Part shown: piece by piece, positions 1 through 4,920 of the stretch | Position numbering within the stretch: the first letter of the stretch is position 1 | Layout: every line of letters begins with the position of its first letter | Origin: Rickettsiales bacterium | GTDB taxonomy: Bacteria; Pseudomonadota; Alphaproteobacteria; Rickettsiales; Rickettsiaceae | Direction: 5' to 3' | NCBI GenBank assembly: GCA_947508155.1 | Contig: CANNRM010000055.1 | Coordinates: 1-5,429, forward strand | Length of the DNA stretch: 5,429 nt | The notes under the pieces: model-generated | What the model saw: the letters and a program-made list of their open reading frames with translations, nothing else | Told to the model about the DNA's origin: nothing | The model's database searches: none | Made by a program: the position numbers and the translations under genes

Positions 1-579
1 CACAAGCAAACAGCCTTTTGGAATTTTGCCACCCAAACGCTGGAACTTACCAGGATCGCGCAAGAAATCTACGATTTCTGTCAACTCTTCCTTCGCCTCA
101 TCAATACCAGCAACATCTTTAAACGTAACTTTCGGACCTTTGTCATTATTCATCATTTTAGCTTTGGATTTCCCAAAACCAAATGCGCCACCTTTTCCAC
201 CCATTTGACGCATAAAAAACGCCCATACACCAATTAACAAAATCATCGGGAACCAGGAAATAAGTATGCTTAAAAATGAATTCATACGAGTATCCGGAGG
301 CATAATCTCAACCTTCACACCAGCAGCATTTAACCTATCTATAATCTCGTGATAATCACCAATATATGTGTCAAAACTAGTGCCATCAGTAAATTTACCT
401 TGCAGTTTACGGCCTTGAATTTTCGCCTCAGACACTTGCTTATCTGCAACCTTTGTAATCAAATCAGACAATGGTAAATTTTGCTCCTCAGAAAAATCCC
501 CTTGCAGAGCGTTGAATGTTAGGATAAGCACCATAAAGACACCAGCCCAAATTAGAAAGTTTTTACCAGGATTTTTCAT
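1..579 (-). CDS. ftsH: ATP-dependent zinc metalloprotease FtsH, N-terminal part (runs off left edge)
   Basis: FtsH is a membrane-anchored AAA+ zinc protease that degrades misassembled membrane proteins and some short-lived cytosolic regulators. The window holds the first 193 codons, starting at the ATG at 579 and open to base 1. Residues 8-25 form a first membrane segment ([18 protein letters not shown]), residues 26-100 are the periplasmic domain, and residues 101-123 form a second membrane segment. A Gly-rich linker follows ([16 protein letters not shown]), then the start of the AAA domain with the family signature [16 protein letters not shown] (151-166) and KIPKGCLLV (185-193), which directly precedes the Walker A loop. 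The Walker motifs, HEXXH zinc site and C-terminus lie outside. Position 190 is Cys where Val is more usual, a minor change. No clear Shine-Dalgarno precedes the start (AACGAAACAAA). The gene lies downstream of the DolP-like gene on the same strand, separated by a palindromic repeat. Identification is secure. Confidence 0.97.
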   Translation of the reverse strand, partial: MKNPGKNFLIWAGVFMVLILTFNALQGDFSEEQNLPLSDLITKVADKQVSEAKIQGRKLQGKFTDGTSFDTYIGDYHEIIDRLNAAGVKVEIMPPDTRMNSFLSILISWFPMILLIGVWAFFMRQMGGKGGAFGFGKSKAKMMNNDKGPKVTFKDVAGIDEAKEELTEIVDFLRDPGKFQRLGGKIPKGCLLV

Positions 580-603
580 TTTGTTTCGTTATTTAGTTTA
601 TTT

Positions 604-633
604 ATTCTAAGTGCGGTATAATATCAACATCAA
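604..633 (-). promoter_or_regulatory. Possible sigma70 promoter for ftsH
   Basis: On the minus strand a TTGATG (628-633) is followed after 18 bases by TAGAAT (604-609), which would start transcription about 20 bases before the ftsH ATG. The -35 box matches only 4 of 6 consensus bases and the spacer is slightly long. ftsH could instead be reached by read-through from the DolP-like gene. This is a weak call from consensus matching only. Confidence 0.3.
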
Positions 634-638
634 TAAGC

Positions 639-747
639 GTCATTGCGAGGAGCGAAGCGACGTGGCAATCTCCCTTTTATATAAACCAAGTCACAATTTT
701 TATATCAGAAGAGAGATTGCCACAACTGCAAGCAGCTTCGCAATGAC
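639..747. repeat. Palindromic intergenic repeat, family R1, copy a
   Basis: The left arm at 639-672 begins gtcattgcgaggagcgaag and continues through cgacgtggcaatctc. The right arm at 712-747 is its imperfect reverse complement (agattgcca ... cttcgcaatgac). About 40 A+T-rich bases form the loop. The same arm recurs nearly base for base at 2935-2974, so this is a dispersed repeat and not a one-off hairpin. Similar repeats are abundant in Rickettsiales genomes (recalled, not searched). It lies between the stop of the DolP-like gene and the ftsH promoter region. A long stem-loop in RNA could end or insulate transcription there, but no T-run follows, so a classical terminator is not supported. Confidence 0.85.
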
Positions 748-782
748 ACCTAAAATGACTTTTATTCTATTAAAGTTGACAC

Positions 783-1358
783 CTACTCCTTAACCCGCGC
801 CCTCACAGCCACTCTTTCCACACCCCTAACTTCAGCAGCAATATTTGCCACTTTATCTAACTCTTCTTGAGTACGCGCTACACCAAATATATACACCACA
901 TTCTTCATAGTGATAATAGTATAATTCACAAATTTTATATCACGTTGCATGATAGTTGTTGTCTTAATACGGCTTGTAATCCATGCATCTCTCGCATATT
1001 GAGCAGCATCAAAATAATTACTCTTCTCATCAACTTGAAGCTCATTCACAACCTCGGTAACGCCATTTTGCGCCCACGCAATATCAACCGCTTTCATTAC
1101 ATCTTCATCTGTGCCAACTGTACCAGTATAAAGCACCCTTCCATCAGCTACTTCTACATTGATTTTTGTGTATAAATCACGGAATCCTTGGGTCAAAAAG
1201 CTTTTTTTGATTCCAGCTGAAATTTTTACATCGTCAAATGTAGAACCAACAGTTCTATCTTTTGCAACAGCAACCGTTGTTCCAGCAGCAGTTGTAAAAA
1301 TCGCCGGCATACATCCAGAGACACTAATCATCGCAAGAATTACTACTAAAATACGCAT
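783..1358 (-). CDS. dolP: BON-domain outer-membrane lipoprotein, DolP/YraP-like
   Basis: This is a 191-residue secreted lipoprotein. The signal peptide MRILVVILAMISVSGC has a lipobox VSGC, with Cys16 as the lipidation site. Residue +2 is Met and not Asp, which by the Lol rule favours the outer membrane. Two BON domains follow, at about 43-111 and 122-191. Between signal and domains is DRTVGSTFDD (34-43), matching the conserved pre-BON segment of E. coli DolP (YraP). AWITSRIKT (125-133) and VYIFGVARTQEELDKVANIAAEVRGVERV match the second BON domain of that protein, which as I recall also has 191 residues. In E. coli, DolP supports outer-membrane integrity and BAM activity; the role here is inferred. 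The ATG at 1358 has GGAG five bases upstream (1364-1367) and the stop is TAG. The gene begins 21 bases after the tRNA-Arg 3' end on the same strand, with no promoter visible between them. It probably shares that transcript. Confidence 0.9.
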   Translation of the reverse strand: MRILVVILAMISVSGCMPAIFTTAAGTTVAVAKDRTVGSTFDDVKISAGIKKSFLTQGFRDLYTKINVEVADGRVLYTGTVGTDEDVMKAVDIAWAQNGVTEVVNELQVDEKSNYFDAAQYARDAWITSRIKTTTIMQRDIKFVNYTIITMKNVVYIFGVARTQEELDKVANIAAEVRGVERVAVRARVKE

Positions 1359-1379
1359 AAAAACTCCATTATTAGGGGT

Positions 1380-1456
1380 TGGCGGGACCGAGAGGATTCG
1401 AACCTCCGGCCTAGTGATTAGGAATCACTCGCTCTATCCAACTGAGCTACGGCCCC
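1380..1456 (-). tRNA. tRNA-Arg, anticodon CCT, CCA end encoded
   Basis: The minus strand folds into a 77-base cloverleaf. Acceptor arms GGGGCCG and CGGTCCC pair over seven positions with one G-U. The D-arm is GCTC/GAGC with loop AGTTGGATA. The anticodon stem AGTGA/TCACT encloses TTCCTAA, which places anticodon CCT at 1420-1422 and reads AGG codons. The variable loop is AGGCC, and T-arm GGAGG/CCTCT has loop TTCGAAT. The discriminator is G and CCA is encoded at 1380-1382. A promoter sits just upstream (1471-1499). The spurious plus-strand reading of this gene gives the familiar peptide TERIRTSGLVIRNHSLYPTE, which should not be annotated. Confidence 0.97.
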
Positions 1457-1470
1457 TCACCTTTGTAAGT

Positions 1471-1499
1471 AATATAGAGATGATTGAAGGATTAATCAA
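1471..1499 (-). promoter_or_regulatory. sigma70-type promoter of tRNA-Arg (and probably dolP)
   Basis: On the minus strand TTGATT (1494-1499) is followed by exactly 17 bases and then TATATT (1471-1476). Transcription would begin near 1464, about eight bases before the mature tRNA 5' end, which is typical for tRNA genes. The -35 box abuts the end of the palindromic element at 1504-1610. No terminator is visible between the tRNA and the lipoprotein gene, so this promoter probably drives both. Confidence 0.72.
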
Positions 1500-1503
1500 G
1501 TGG

Positions 1504-1610
1504 TTATACCAAATCTCAGATTAATTCTACGTCGTTACTCGTCGGCTCAGCTACTAAATGTAGCCTTCGCTCCTCGCGCCTAGTATAATTTAATCTGGGA
1601 TTTGGTATAA
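1504..1610. repeat. MITE-like palindromic element with 21-bp terminal inverted repeats (family R2)
   Basis: The left terminal repeat at 1504-1524 reads ttataccaaatctcag then attaa. The right one at 1590-1610 is its reverse complement with a single mismatch (ttaatctgggatttgg then tataa). The 65-base interior includes a small hairpin (ctac/gtag near 1550-1563) and CTTCGCTCCTCGC at 1565-1577, the reverse complement of a 13-base core in the R1 repeat at 645-657. There is no coding capacity. No convincing target-site duplication is visible. The form suggests a miniature non-autonomous element or a palindromic repeat. It occupies most of the gap between tyrS and tRNA-Arg; the remaining bases 1611-1660 show nothing I can name. 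Confidence 0.75.
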
Positions 1611-1660
1611 GGTTTTTATACACTTACTGCAAGCGACGTATAATTACCAGGAGATCTAGC

Positions 1661-2896
1661 TCAAACCACCTTAACCAACACAAACCTTTTCTTCCCAGAA
1701 GCCAACTTAATCCCATCGCCAACAATATGCGCAACTGAAACAACCATATTCTCATCCACGATCTTCTCATCATTAATCCTAGCACCACCACCCCGAATAA
1801 GCTTGCGCGCTTCAGATTTTGACTCAGAAAGCCCAGCCTCAAAAAATAAATCATATGCCGTAATACCAGCCGCCAAAGCAACTTCCGCAACTTCGTGCAC
1901 AGGAACATCACCGCCAATTCCACCTGATTCAAACACTAAACGCGCTGTTTCTAAGGCAGAATCCGCCGCATCAACGCCATGAGACATCAATGTCAATTTA
2001 TATGCAAGATCCTTCTTAGCCTCATTAATATTGCTCTCTGAAAGCGCCTTAAATGCATCCATTTGCGCATCATCCCACTCAGCATAAAGCCAAGCAAAAC
2101 GCACCACATCCGCATCCTCGATATTACGCCAATATTGGAAATAATCGTAAGGGCTGAGCTGATCCTCATTTATCCACACAGCACCGCTAACAGATTTACC
2201 CATTTTTACACCAGATGATGTAGTAAGAAGCGGCGTGGTAAGGCCAAAAACCTGCTTACCAGATGCTTTATGCACAAGGTCCACACCCATGATGATATTG
2301 CCCCATTGGTCGCTACCACCAAGCTGCAACGCACAATCATGCTCCTTGTTTAGGTGATAAAAATCATATCCCTGCAAAAGCATGTAATTAAATTCTAGGA
2401 ATGTGAGTGATTGCTCCCTATCTAAACGCGCTTTTGCTGATTCCATGGATAGCATTTTATTCACAGAAAAAAGACGTCCATAATCCCGCAGGAAATCAAT
2501 ATATTTAAGCCCTTCAAGCCAATCACGATTATTCAGCAAAATAGCATCCGACGGACCATCACCGAACTTGATAAACTTCGATAAAGACTTCACAATACCT
2601 TGGATATTCTCCTCGATTTGCTCATCAGTCAGCATCTTGCGCATCTCGTCTTTACCAGTAGGGTCACCAATACGAGTAGTCCCACCGCCAACAAGTACAA
2701 TAGGCTTATGACCATGCTGCTGTAACAGACGCATGATCATGATCTGCATCATATTACCCACATGTAAGGATTTTGCTGTACAATCAAAACCAATATAGGC
2801 TGCGATTTTTTTTGTGTCTGTTATAGATTTTAATGCGTCTAGATCTGTTGCTTGGTAGAAATATCCGCGTTTTTGGAATTCAGTTATGAAGGACAT
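1661..2896 (-). CDS. tyrS: Tyrosyl-tRNA synthetase
   Basis: This class I aminoacyl-tRNA synthetase joins tyrosine to tRNA-Tyr in the cytosol. The protein is 411 residues, a usual full length. The Rossmann catalytic domain carries a HIGH-type motif as HVGN (45-48) after [13 protein letters not shown]. The tyrosine-binding segment is [12 protein letters not shown] (171-182, with Tyr171, Gln175 and Asp178), followed by [10 protein letters not shown] (191-200). The KMSKS loop is KMGKS (231-235). A C-terminal S4 RNA-binding domain covers about 350-411 ([18 protein letters not shown]). The motif spacing and the N-terminal [20 protein letters not shown] resemble rickettsial TyrRS as I remember it. 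The start at 2896 gives the expected N-terminus although no Shine-Dalgarno is seen (CACAAAATC precedes ATG). The stop is TGA. A palindromic repeat lies 38 bases upstream, and I could not make out a good promoter there. Confidence 0.97.
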   Translation of the reverse strand: MSFITEFQKRGYFYQATDLDALKSITDTKKIAAYIGFDCTAKSLHVGNMMQIMIMRLLQQHGHKPIVLVGGGTTRIGDPTGKDEMRKMLTDEQIEENIQGIVKSLSKFIKFGDGPSDAILLNNRDWLEGLKYIDFLRDYGRLFSVNKMLSMESAKARLDREQSLTFLEFNYMLLQGYDFYHLNKEHDCALQLGGSDQWGNIIMGVDLVHKASGKQVFGLTTPLLTTSSGVKMGKSVSGAVWINEDQLSPYDYFQYWRNIEDADVVRFAWLYAEWDDAQMDAFKALSESNINEAKKDLAYKLTLMSHGVDAADSALETARLVFESGGIGGDVPVHEVAEVALAAGITAYDLFFEAGLSESKSEARKLIRGGGARINDEKIVDENMVVSVAHIVGDGIKLASGKKRFVLVKVV

Positions 2897-2934
2897 GATT
2901 TTGTGTTTTTTTGGTTATGAGAAGTAAGCAAAAG

Positions 2935-3027
2935 AGCGTCATTGCGAGGAGCGCATGCGACGTGGCAATCTCCCTATTATTAAAGTGAGATTGCCACGTC
3001 GGACCTCGTCCTCCTCGCAATGACGCT
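2935..3027. repeat. Palindromic intergenic repeat, family R1, copy b
   Basis: The left arm begins at 2935 (agcgtcattgcgaggagcg) and continues through cgacgtggcaatctccc to about 2974. A 12-base A+T-rich loop follows, then the right arm gagattgccacgtc ... ctcctcgcaatgacgct ending at 3027. The outer 17 bases of the two arms pair perfectly, as do gacgtggcaatctc and gagattgccacgtc. Only the middle (gcatgc against ggacctcgtc) is unpaired. This copy is more symmetric than copy a at 639-747. It lies between the DUF2442 gene and tyrS, both on the minus strand, and would form a very stable stem-loop in a read-through transcript. Confidence 0.88.
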
Positions 3028-3071
3028 ACGTCTCTAATAACGCGAAGCATACACCTATCCGCCACAAAAAT

Positions 3072-3308
3072 CTACCCTAAATTCGCCCTAGCAATATGCT
3101 CCTTTAAAAACTCCGGAGTAAAAGTTGCACCATTCGGCCATGTGATTGTCGCAAGCTTAGTATCAAGTCGTAGTTTTGTAAAAAAAGCTTTATCTTGAAG
3201 ATCACCTTCCACAAACTCAGCGAGATCAACATTACCTTTGGATCCATCATTTAATGACACCCAAACGATATGGTCTTTTATATATTTAACGCGTATTACT
3301 TGTAGCAT
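3072..3308 (-). CDS. DUF2442 domain protein
   Basis: A 78-residue protein that looks like one complete DUF2442 domain (PF10387). It has a beta-rich N-terminus (VIRVKYIKDHIVWVSLNDGSKGNVDLAEFV), a central helix segment (LQDKAFFTKLRLDTKLATI) and the family hallmark WPNGATFTPEFL (58-69). The molecular function of the family is not settled. Members often sit beside DUF4160 proteins or other small toxin-antitoxin-like genes, and some are fused to helix-turn-helix domains, so a regulatory or antitoxin role is only an inference. No DUF4160 partner is seen here. The ATG at 3308 has GGAG seven bases upstream. A divergent promoter with a consensus TTGACA lies at 3334-3362, back to back with that of the RHH antitoxin gene. 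The stop is TAG. Confidence 0.85.
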   Translation of the reverse strand: MLQVIRVKYIKDHIVWVSLNDGSKGNVDLAEFVEGDLQDKAFFTKLRLDTKLATITWPNGATFTPEFLKEHIARANLG

Positions 3309-3333
3309 GTTTTTTCTCCATTGATGACTTTAT

Positions 3334-3362
3334 GGTATATAAGAAAAACTTTCGATTGTCAA
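3334..3362 (-). promoter_or_regulatory. Promoter of the DUF2442 gene
   Basis: On the minus strand a perfect TTGACA (3357-3362) is followed by 17 bases and then TATACC (3334-3339). Start of transcription near 3327 would leave a leader of about 20 bases containing the GGAG ribosome site. The -35 box overlaps, on the opposite strand, the -35 box of the antitoxin promoter (3356-3361), so one bound regulator could affect both. Confidence 0.65.
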
Positions 3363-3383
3363 ACATGTAAAACATGTTATACT
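3356..3383 (+). promoter_or_regulatory. Promoter of the RHH antitoxin gene, extended -10
   Basis: TTGTCA (3356-3361) is followed by a 16-base spacer and then TATACT (3378-3383), preceded by TGT, which makes an extended -10 (TGn). Transcription would start near 3390, so translation begins at the ATG at 3414 and not at upstream in-frame codons. The spacer is filled by the twin-box operator at 3362-3378. Confidence 0.7.
3362..3378. promoter_or_regulatory. Putative RHH operator: two ACATGT boxes
   Basis: ACATGT at 3363-3368 and ACATGT at 3372-3377 are separated by AAA. Each box is itself a palindrome, the pair is nine bases centre to centre, and the whole forms an inverted repeat AACATGT-AAA-ACATGTT. 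It lies exactly between the -35 and -10 boxes of the antitoxin promoter and touches the -35 box of the divergent promoter. RHH repressors such as CopG, Arc and MetJ typically bind two adjacent short palindromic sites as paired dimers. Autorepression by the product of 3414-3638 is therefore the natural reading, but it is untested. Confidence 0.6.
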
Positions 3384-3413
3384 GAAACAGAATCTATAAA
3401 TGGTAGAATTATT

Positions 3414-3638
3414 ATGCTAGGAGTACGTTTATCAGACGATCTATCTGAACGCTTGAATGCACTTTCATATGCAACTAATCGCCCTAAAAGCTTTTATGTG
3501 AGAGAGGCTTTGGAGGAATATTTATGCGAACATCAGGAATTATATGCCGTTATATCTGAATATGAGACCTTGAAAAAAAACAAAAAATTAAAGACTTTTT
3601 CTTTGGATGATGTAAAGAAAAAGCATGGACTAGCTTGA
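3414..3638 (+). CDS. Ribbon-helix-helix antitoxin (RelB-like / DUF6290-type)
   Basis: A 74-residue protein with an N-terminal ribbon-helix-helix DNA-binding fold. The DNA-contacting strand is LGVRLSDDL (2-10), helix A is SERLNALSYAT (11-21), the turn is NRPKS, and helix B is SFYVREALEEYLCEHQEL (26-43). The charged C-terminus (EYETLKKNKKLKTFSLDDVKKKHGLA) is the usual toxin-binding tail of antitoxins paired with RelE/ParE toxins. I chose the ATG at 3414. An open frame begins at 3321, but that start lies upstream of the promoter at 3356-3383, and the family begins with M-x-x-V-R-L. Only a weak GGTAG precedes the ATG. The gene ends three bases before a RelE C-terminal remnant, so its cognate toxin appears lost. 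It remains under its own promoter and operator, so it may survive as a regulator or as an antidote to related toxins. Confidence 0.85.
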   Translation: MLGVRLSDDLSERLNALSYATNRPKSFYVREALEEYLCEHQELYAVISEYETLKKNKKLKTFSLDDVKKKHGLA

Positions 3639-3641
3639 TAC

Positions 3642-3743
3642 ATGGATAGAGTTGATGATTATAGAATTATTGCAGAAATTCATAACCACCAACTACAAAT
3701 AATATTAGTTGATATAGGCCATCGTAGTGCAATATACAAGTGA
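3642..3743 (+). pseudogene. RelE-family toxin, N-terminally truncated remnant
   Basis: A frame of 33 codons directly after the antitoxin reads MDRVDDYRIIAEIHNHQL then QIILVDIGHRSAIYK, stop TGA. This matches the C-terminal third of RelE/ParE-type toxins, whose usual pattern is RVGDYRIIYEI-x-VLVxxVGHRxxVY. The first 50-55 residues of a normal 85-90 residue toxin, with the two N-terminal helices, are missing. The ATG at 3642 is fortuitous or a residue of the deletion joint. The TGG inside ACATGG could descend from the M-x-W start common in the family, which would place an internal deletion there (inference). An active ribonuclease is very unlikely. The fragment converges on the next gene with only eight bases between their stops. 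Confidence 0.8.
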
Positions 3744-3751
3744 TATGACAC

Positions 3752-4147
3752 TTATACAATTGGCCCTTTTTCTACAAAAGCATCTACAGCAGCTCTAAAT
3801 CCATCACCAATGATATCAATTGCTATATATGCTTCATTAGCATTTATAACAATCAGATTACTTCCAGCAATAGAGCCAAACACAGATTCACATAATACGT
3901 CTACCAATTCAGGCCTAGTTTCTGCATGAGCCAATAATTCAGCTGCAATTTCAGTAGCTAAATTATGCCTCAAACTCATTGTTGTTACCACAACATCTCT
4001 AGCAACAAAAATTTCCCTGCCTTCTACAGGAGTGAAATTATACCTATTGCCTGCATACACCAATGTAGCTGCAGTAGCTGTATATCCATCAAAAGTCATA
4101 GAAAAATTTGAACCATTTGTATGATTATAGCGAGTTAGTGTTTTCAT
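3752..4147 (-). CDS. Hypothetical protein, 131 residues, no recognised family
   Basis: I do not recognise this protein. It begins MKTLTRYNHTNGSNFSMTFDGYTA. The N-terminal half looks beta-rich (FSMTFDGYTATAATLVYAGNRYNF, EIFVARDVVVTTMSL). A probable helix follows (LATEIAAELLAHAETRPELVDVLCESVFGSI), then a strand (SNLIVINANEAYIAIDIIG) and a closing helix (GFRAAVDAFVEKG). There is no signal peptide or membrane segment, so it is probably cytosolic. I chose the ATG at 4147 because GAGG lies five bases upstream; a TTG one codon earlier is possible but less likely. A promoter with 17-base spacing (4193-4221) shows it is probably an expressed, single-gene unit. Its neighbours (toxin remnant, lysis genes) suggest accessory origin but do not reveal its job. 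Confidence 0.7.
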   Translation of the reverse strand: MKTLTRYNHTNGSNFSMTFDGYTATAATLVYAGNRYNFTPVEGREIFVARDVVVTTMSLRHNLATEIAAELLAHAETRPELVDVLCESVFGSIAGSNLIVINANEAYIAIDIIGDGFRAAVDAFVEKGPIV

Positions 4148-4165
4148 CAAAGCCTCTTGATTTAG

Positions 4166-4200
4166 GTTAATATGTTAAACGTTACAATCGTAATATTAAC
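4166..4200. promoter_or_regulatory. Possible operator: inverted repeat over the -10 region of the 131-residue gene
   Basis: GTTAATAT (4166-4173) and ATATTAAC (4193-4200) are perfect inverted repeats about 27 bases apart centre to centre. An inner imperfect pair gttac/gtaat lies at 4181-4185 and 4190-4194. The right arm covers the -10 box and the left arm lies in the leader. The A+T-rich composition means chance is not excluded. Confidence 0.3.
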
Positions 4201-4221
4201 ATTTTTTAAAACACAAGTCAA
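4193..4221 (-). promoter_or_regulatory. Promoter of the 131-residue hypothetical gene
   Basis: On the minus strand TTGACT (4216-4221) is followed by 17 bases and then TAATAT (4193-4198), which leaves a leader of about 40 bases before the ATG at 4147. A second TTGACA lies just upstream (4238-4243) but lacks a -10 box at usable spacing. Confidence 0.62.
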
Positions 4222-4300
4222 GAGTTTTATTATATTTTGTCAACAACTATCAATGCAATGCTAGGCTCCAAATTTGTCGTACAAATTGTATTTTTTTGAA

Positions 4301-4330
4301 CTGGGCCCCGGTTCAAGCCTGAGGTGACAG
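4301..4330. repeat. Degenerate half-copy of a REP-like repeat
   Basis: On the minus strand this reads CTGTCACCTCAGGCTTGA then ACCGGGGCCCAG, the layout tgtca-C/G-rich stem-cttga-loop-stem-ccag seen in many proteobacterial REP half-sites. It is unpaired with a partner and imperfect. The overlapping stretch 4295-4318 (TTGAAC ... GGTTCAA) can also form a short hairpin. It lies just past the endolysin stop. The T-run beside it is on the wrong side for a terminator in either direction. Confidence 0.45.
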
Positions 4331-4354
4331 GTGTTGCGCAGCCAATCTCGCCCC

Positions 4355-4786
4355 TCACCCAAGATACATCCCAGCCTCAGCCTCACGCCTCCTAATCAAC
4401 CCCATCAATTTCCTCCCACCAGCAAAAACCCATTTTACGAACTCGTTATGAATCTCCTCCTCATCTGATCCATAATTGATCTTCTGGCGAAGACTGGAAC
4501 GCTGCAAAGCACCACCACCTAGATTAAACACAAACGACACAAGTGCGTCGAATTGGTTCTGATCAAGTGGTGTTGTGATGTTACGATGCACGGATTTTTC
4601 TGCCATGCATAGATCATGGGCAAGAATTTCTTCTGCATATGTTTCTGATATCTCGTCGAAATGGTCATCTTTGCCTATTACATGTCCGTATCCGATGGTT
4701 TGGAAGCCCGCTGGGCAGATGTATGCTTTTGGACTAAAATGTTCAAAACTTTTGATAAAGTTGATGCCTTTATTTGATGTTTTCAT
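4355..4786 (-). CDS. Phage-type lysozyme / endolysin (GH24)
   Basis: A 143-residue glycoside hydrolase family 24 muramidase that cuts the glycan strands of peptidoglycan. The catalytic signature is E-x8-D/C-x5-T, here Glu15 in SFEHF, Cys24 in YICPAG and Thr30 in the hallmark TIGYGH (30-35). Further family blocks are LDQNQFDALVSFVFNLGGGAL (74-94) and the terminal LMGLIRRREAEAGMYLG. The usual length for the family is about 145-165, so it is complete. Cys takes the place of the more common Asp, an accepted variant. There is no signal peptide or SAR anchor, so release to the periplasm should need a holin, and one is encoded just upstream on the same strand. The ATG at 4786 has AAAGGA five bases upstream; the stop is TGA. 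In an intracellular bacterium it is a phage or gene-transfer-agent lysis gene, possibly co-opted. Confidence 0.92.
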   Translation of the reverse strand: MKTSNKGINFIKSFEHFSPKAYICPAGFQTIGYGHVIGKDDHFDEISETYAEEILAHDLCMAEKSVHRNITTPLDQNQFDALVSFVFNLGGGALQRSSLRQKINYGSDEEEIHNEFVKWVFAGGRKLMGLIRRREAEAGMYLG

Positions 4787-4805
4787 ATGATTCCTTTGTT
4801 TTAAT

Positions 4806-4873
4806 TGTCATTCCCGCGAAGGCGGGAATCTAGTTGATATATTATCTGGATCCCCGCCTTCGCGGGGATGACA
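4806..4873. repeat. REP-like double palindrome between holin and endolysin genes
   Basis: Two half-sites face each other: tgtcattcccgcgaaggcgg at 4806 onward and ccccgccttcgcggggatga ending at 4873. Each contains its own short hairpin (cccgc/gcggg) and together they pair across a loop of about 20 bases. This is the widespread 'tcattcccgcgaaggcggg' type of repeat known in many proteobacteria. A decayed further piece follows (gcacggggatgat, 4881-4893). It differs in sequence from the R1 and R2 repeats in this window. It lies in the presumed transcript between holin and endolysin, where its stem could stabilise or interrupt the mRNA. Confidence 0.88.
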
Positions 4874-4920
4874 GTAACTTGCACGGGGATGATACTCATT
4901 TGCAATGACGACCTCTACGC

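Noticed and set aside
744..785. Direct repeat TGACACCTA at 744-752 and 777-785
   Set aside because: It could hint at a target duplication, but it does not flank the palindrome (which ends inside the first copy) and may be chance.
611..793. Plus-strand open frame of 60 codons (CEERSDVAIS-type peptide)
   Set aside because: It is a translation of the R1 palindrome; such peptides are common mis-annotations where this repeat occurs, and there is no ribosome site.
867..1175. Plus-strand open frame of 102 codons
   Set aside because: It lies wholly antisense to the DolP-like gene and has no recognisable domain.
1159..1524. Plus-strand open frame of 121 codons
   Set aside because: It reads antisense through the lipoprotein gene and the tRNA; the TERIRTSGLVIRNHSLYPTE segment is the reverse of tRNA-Arg.
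1624..1932. Minus-strand open frame of 102 codons
   Set aside because: It is an out-of-frame shadow of the tyrS 3' end with a low-complexity Leu/Arg composition.
2880..3065. Minus-strand open frame of 61 codons overlapping the tyrS start
   Set aside because: Most of it translates the R1 palindrome (SLRGGRGPTWQSH) and there is no supporting ribosome site.
3321..3413. Upstream in-frame start for the antitoxin
   Set aside because: It would lie ahead of the promoter at 3356-3383, and the extra 31 residues do not fit the RHH family.
4271..4297. Hairpin AATTTGT-CGT-ACAAATT followed by a T-run on the plus strand, terminator-like
   Set aside because: The stem is only seven A/T-rich pairs, and no plus-strand gene ends nearby that it could terminate.
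4575..4790. Plus-strand open frame of 71 codons
   Set aside because: It is antisense to the endolysin, whose motifs are unmistakable.
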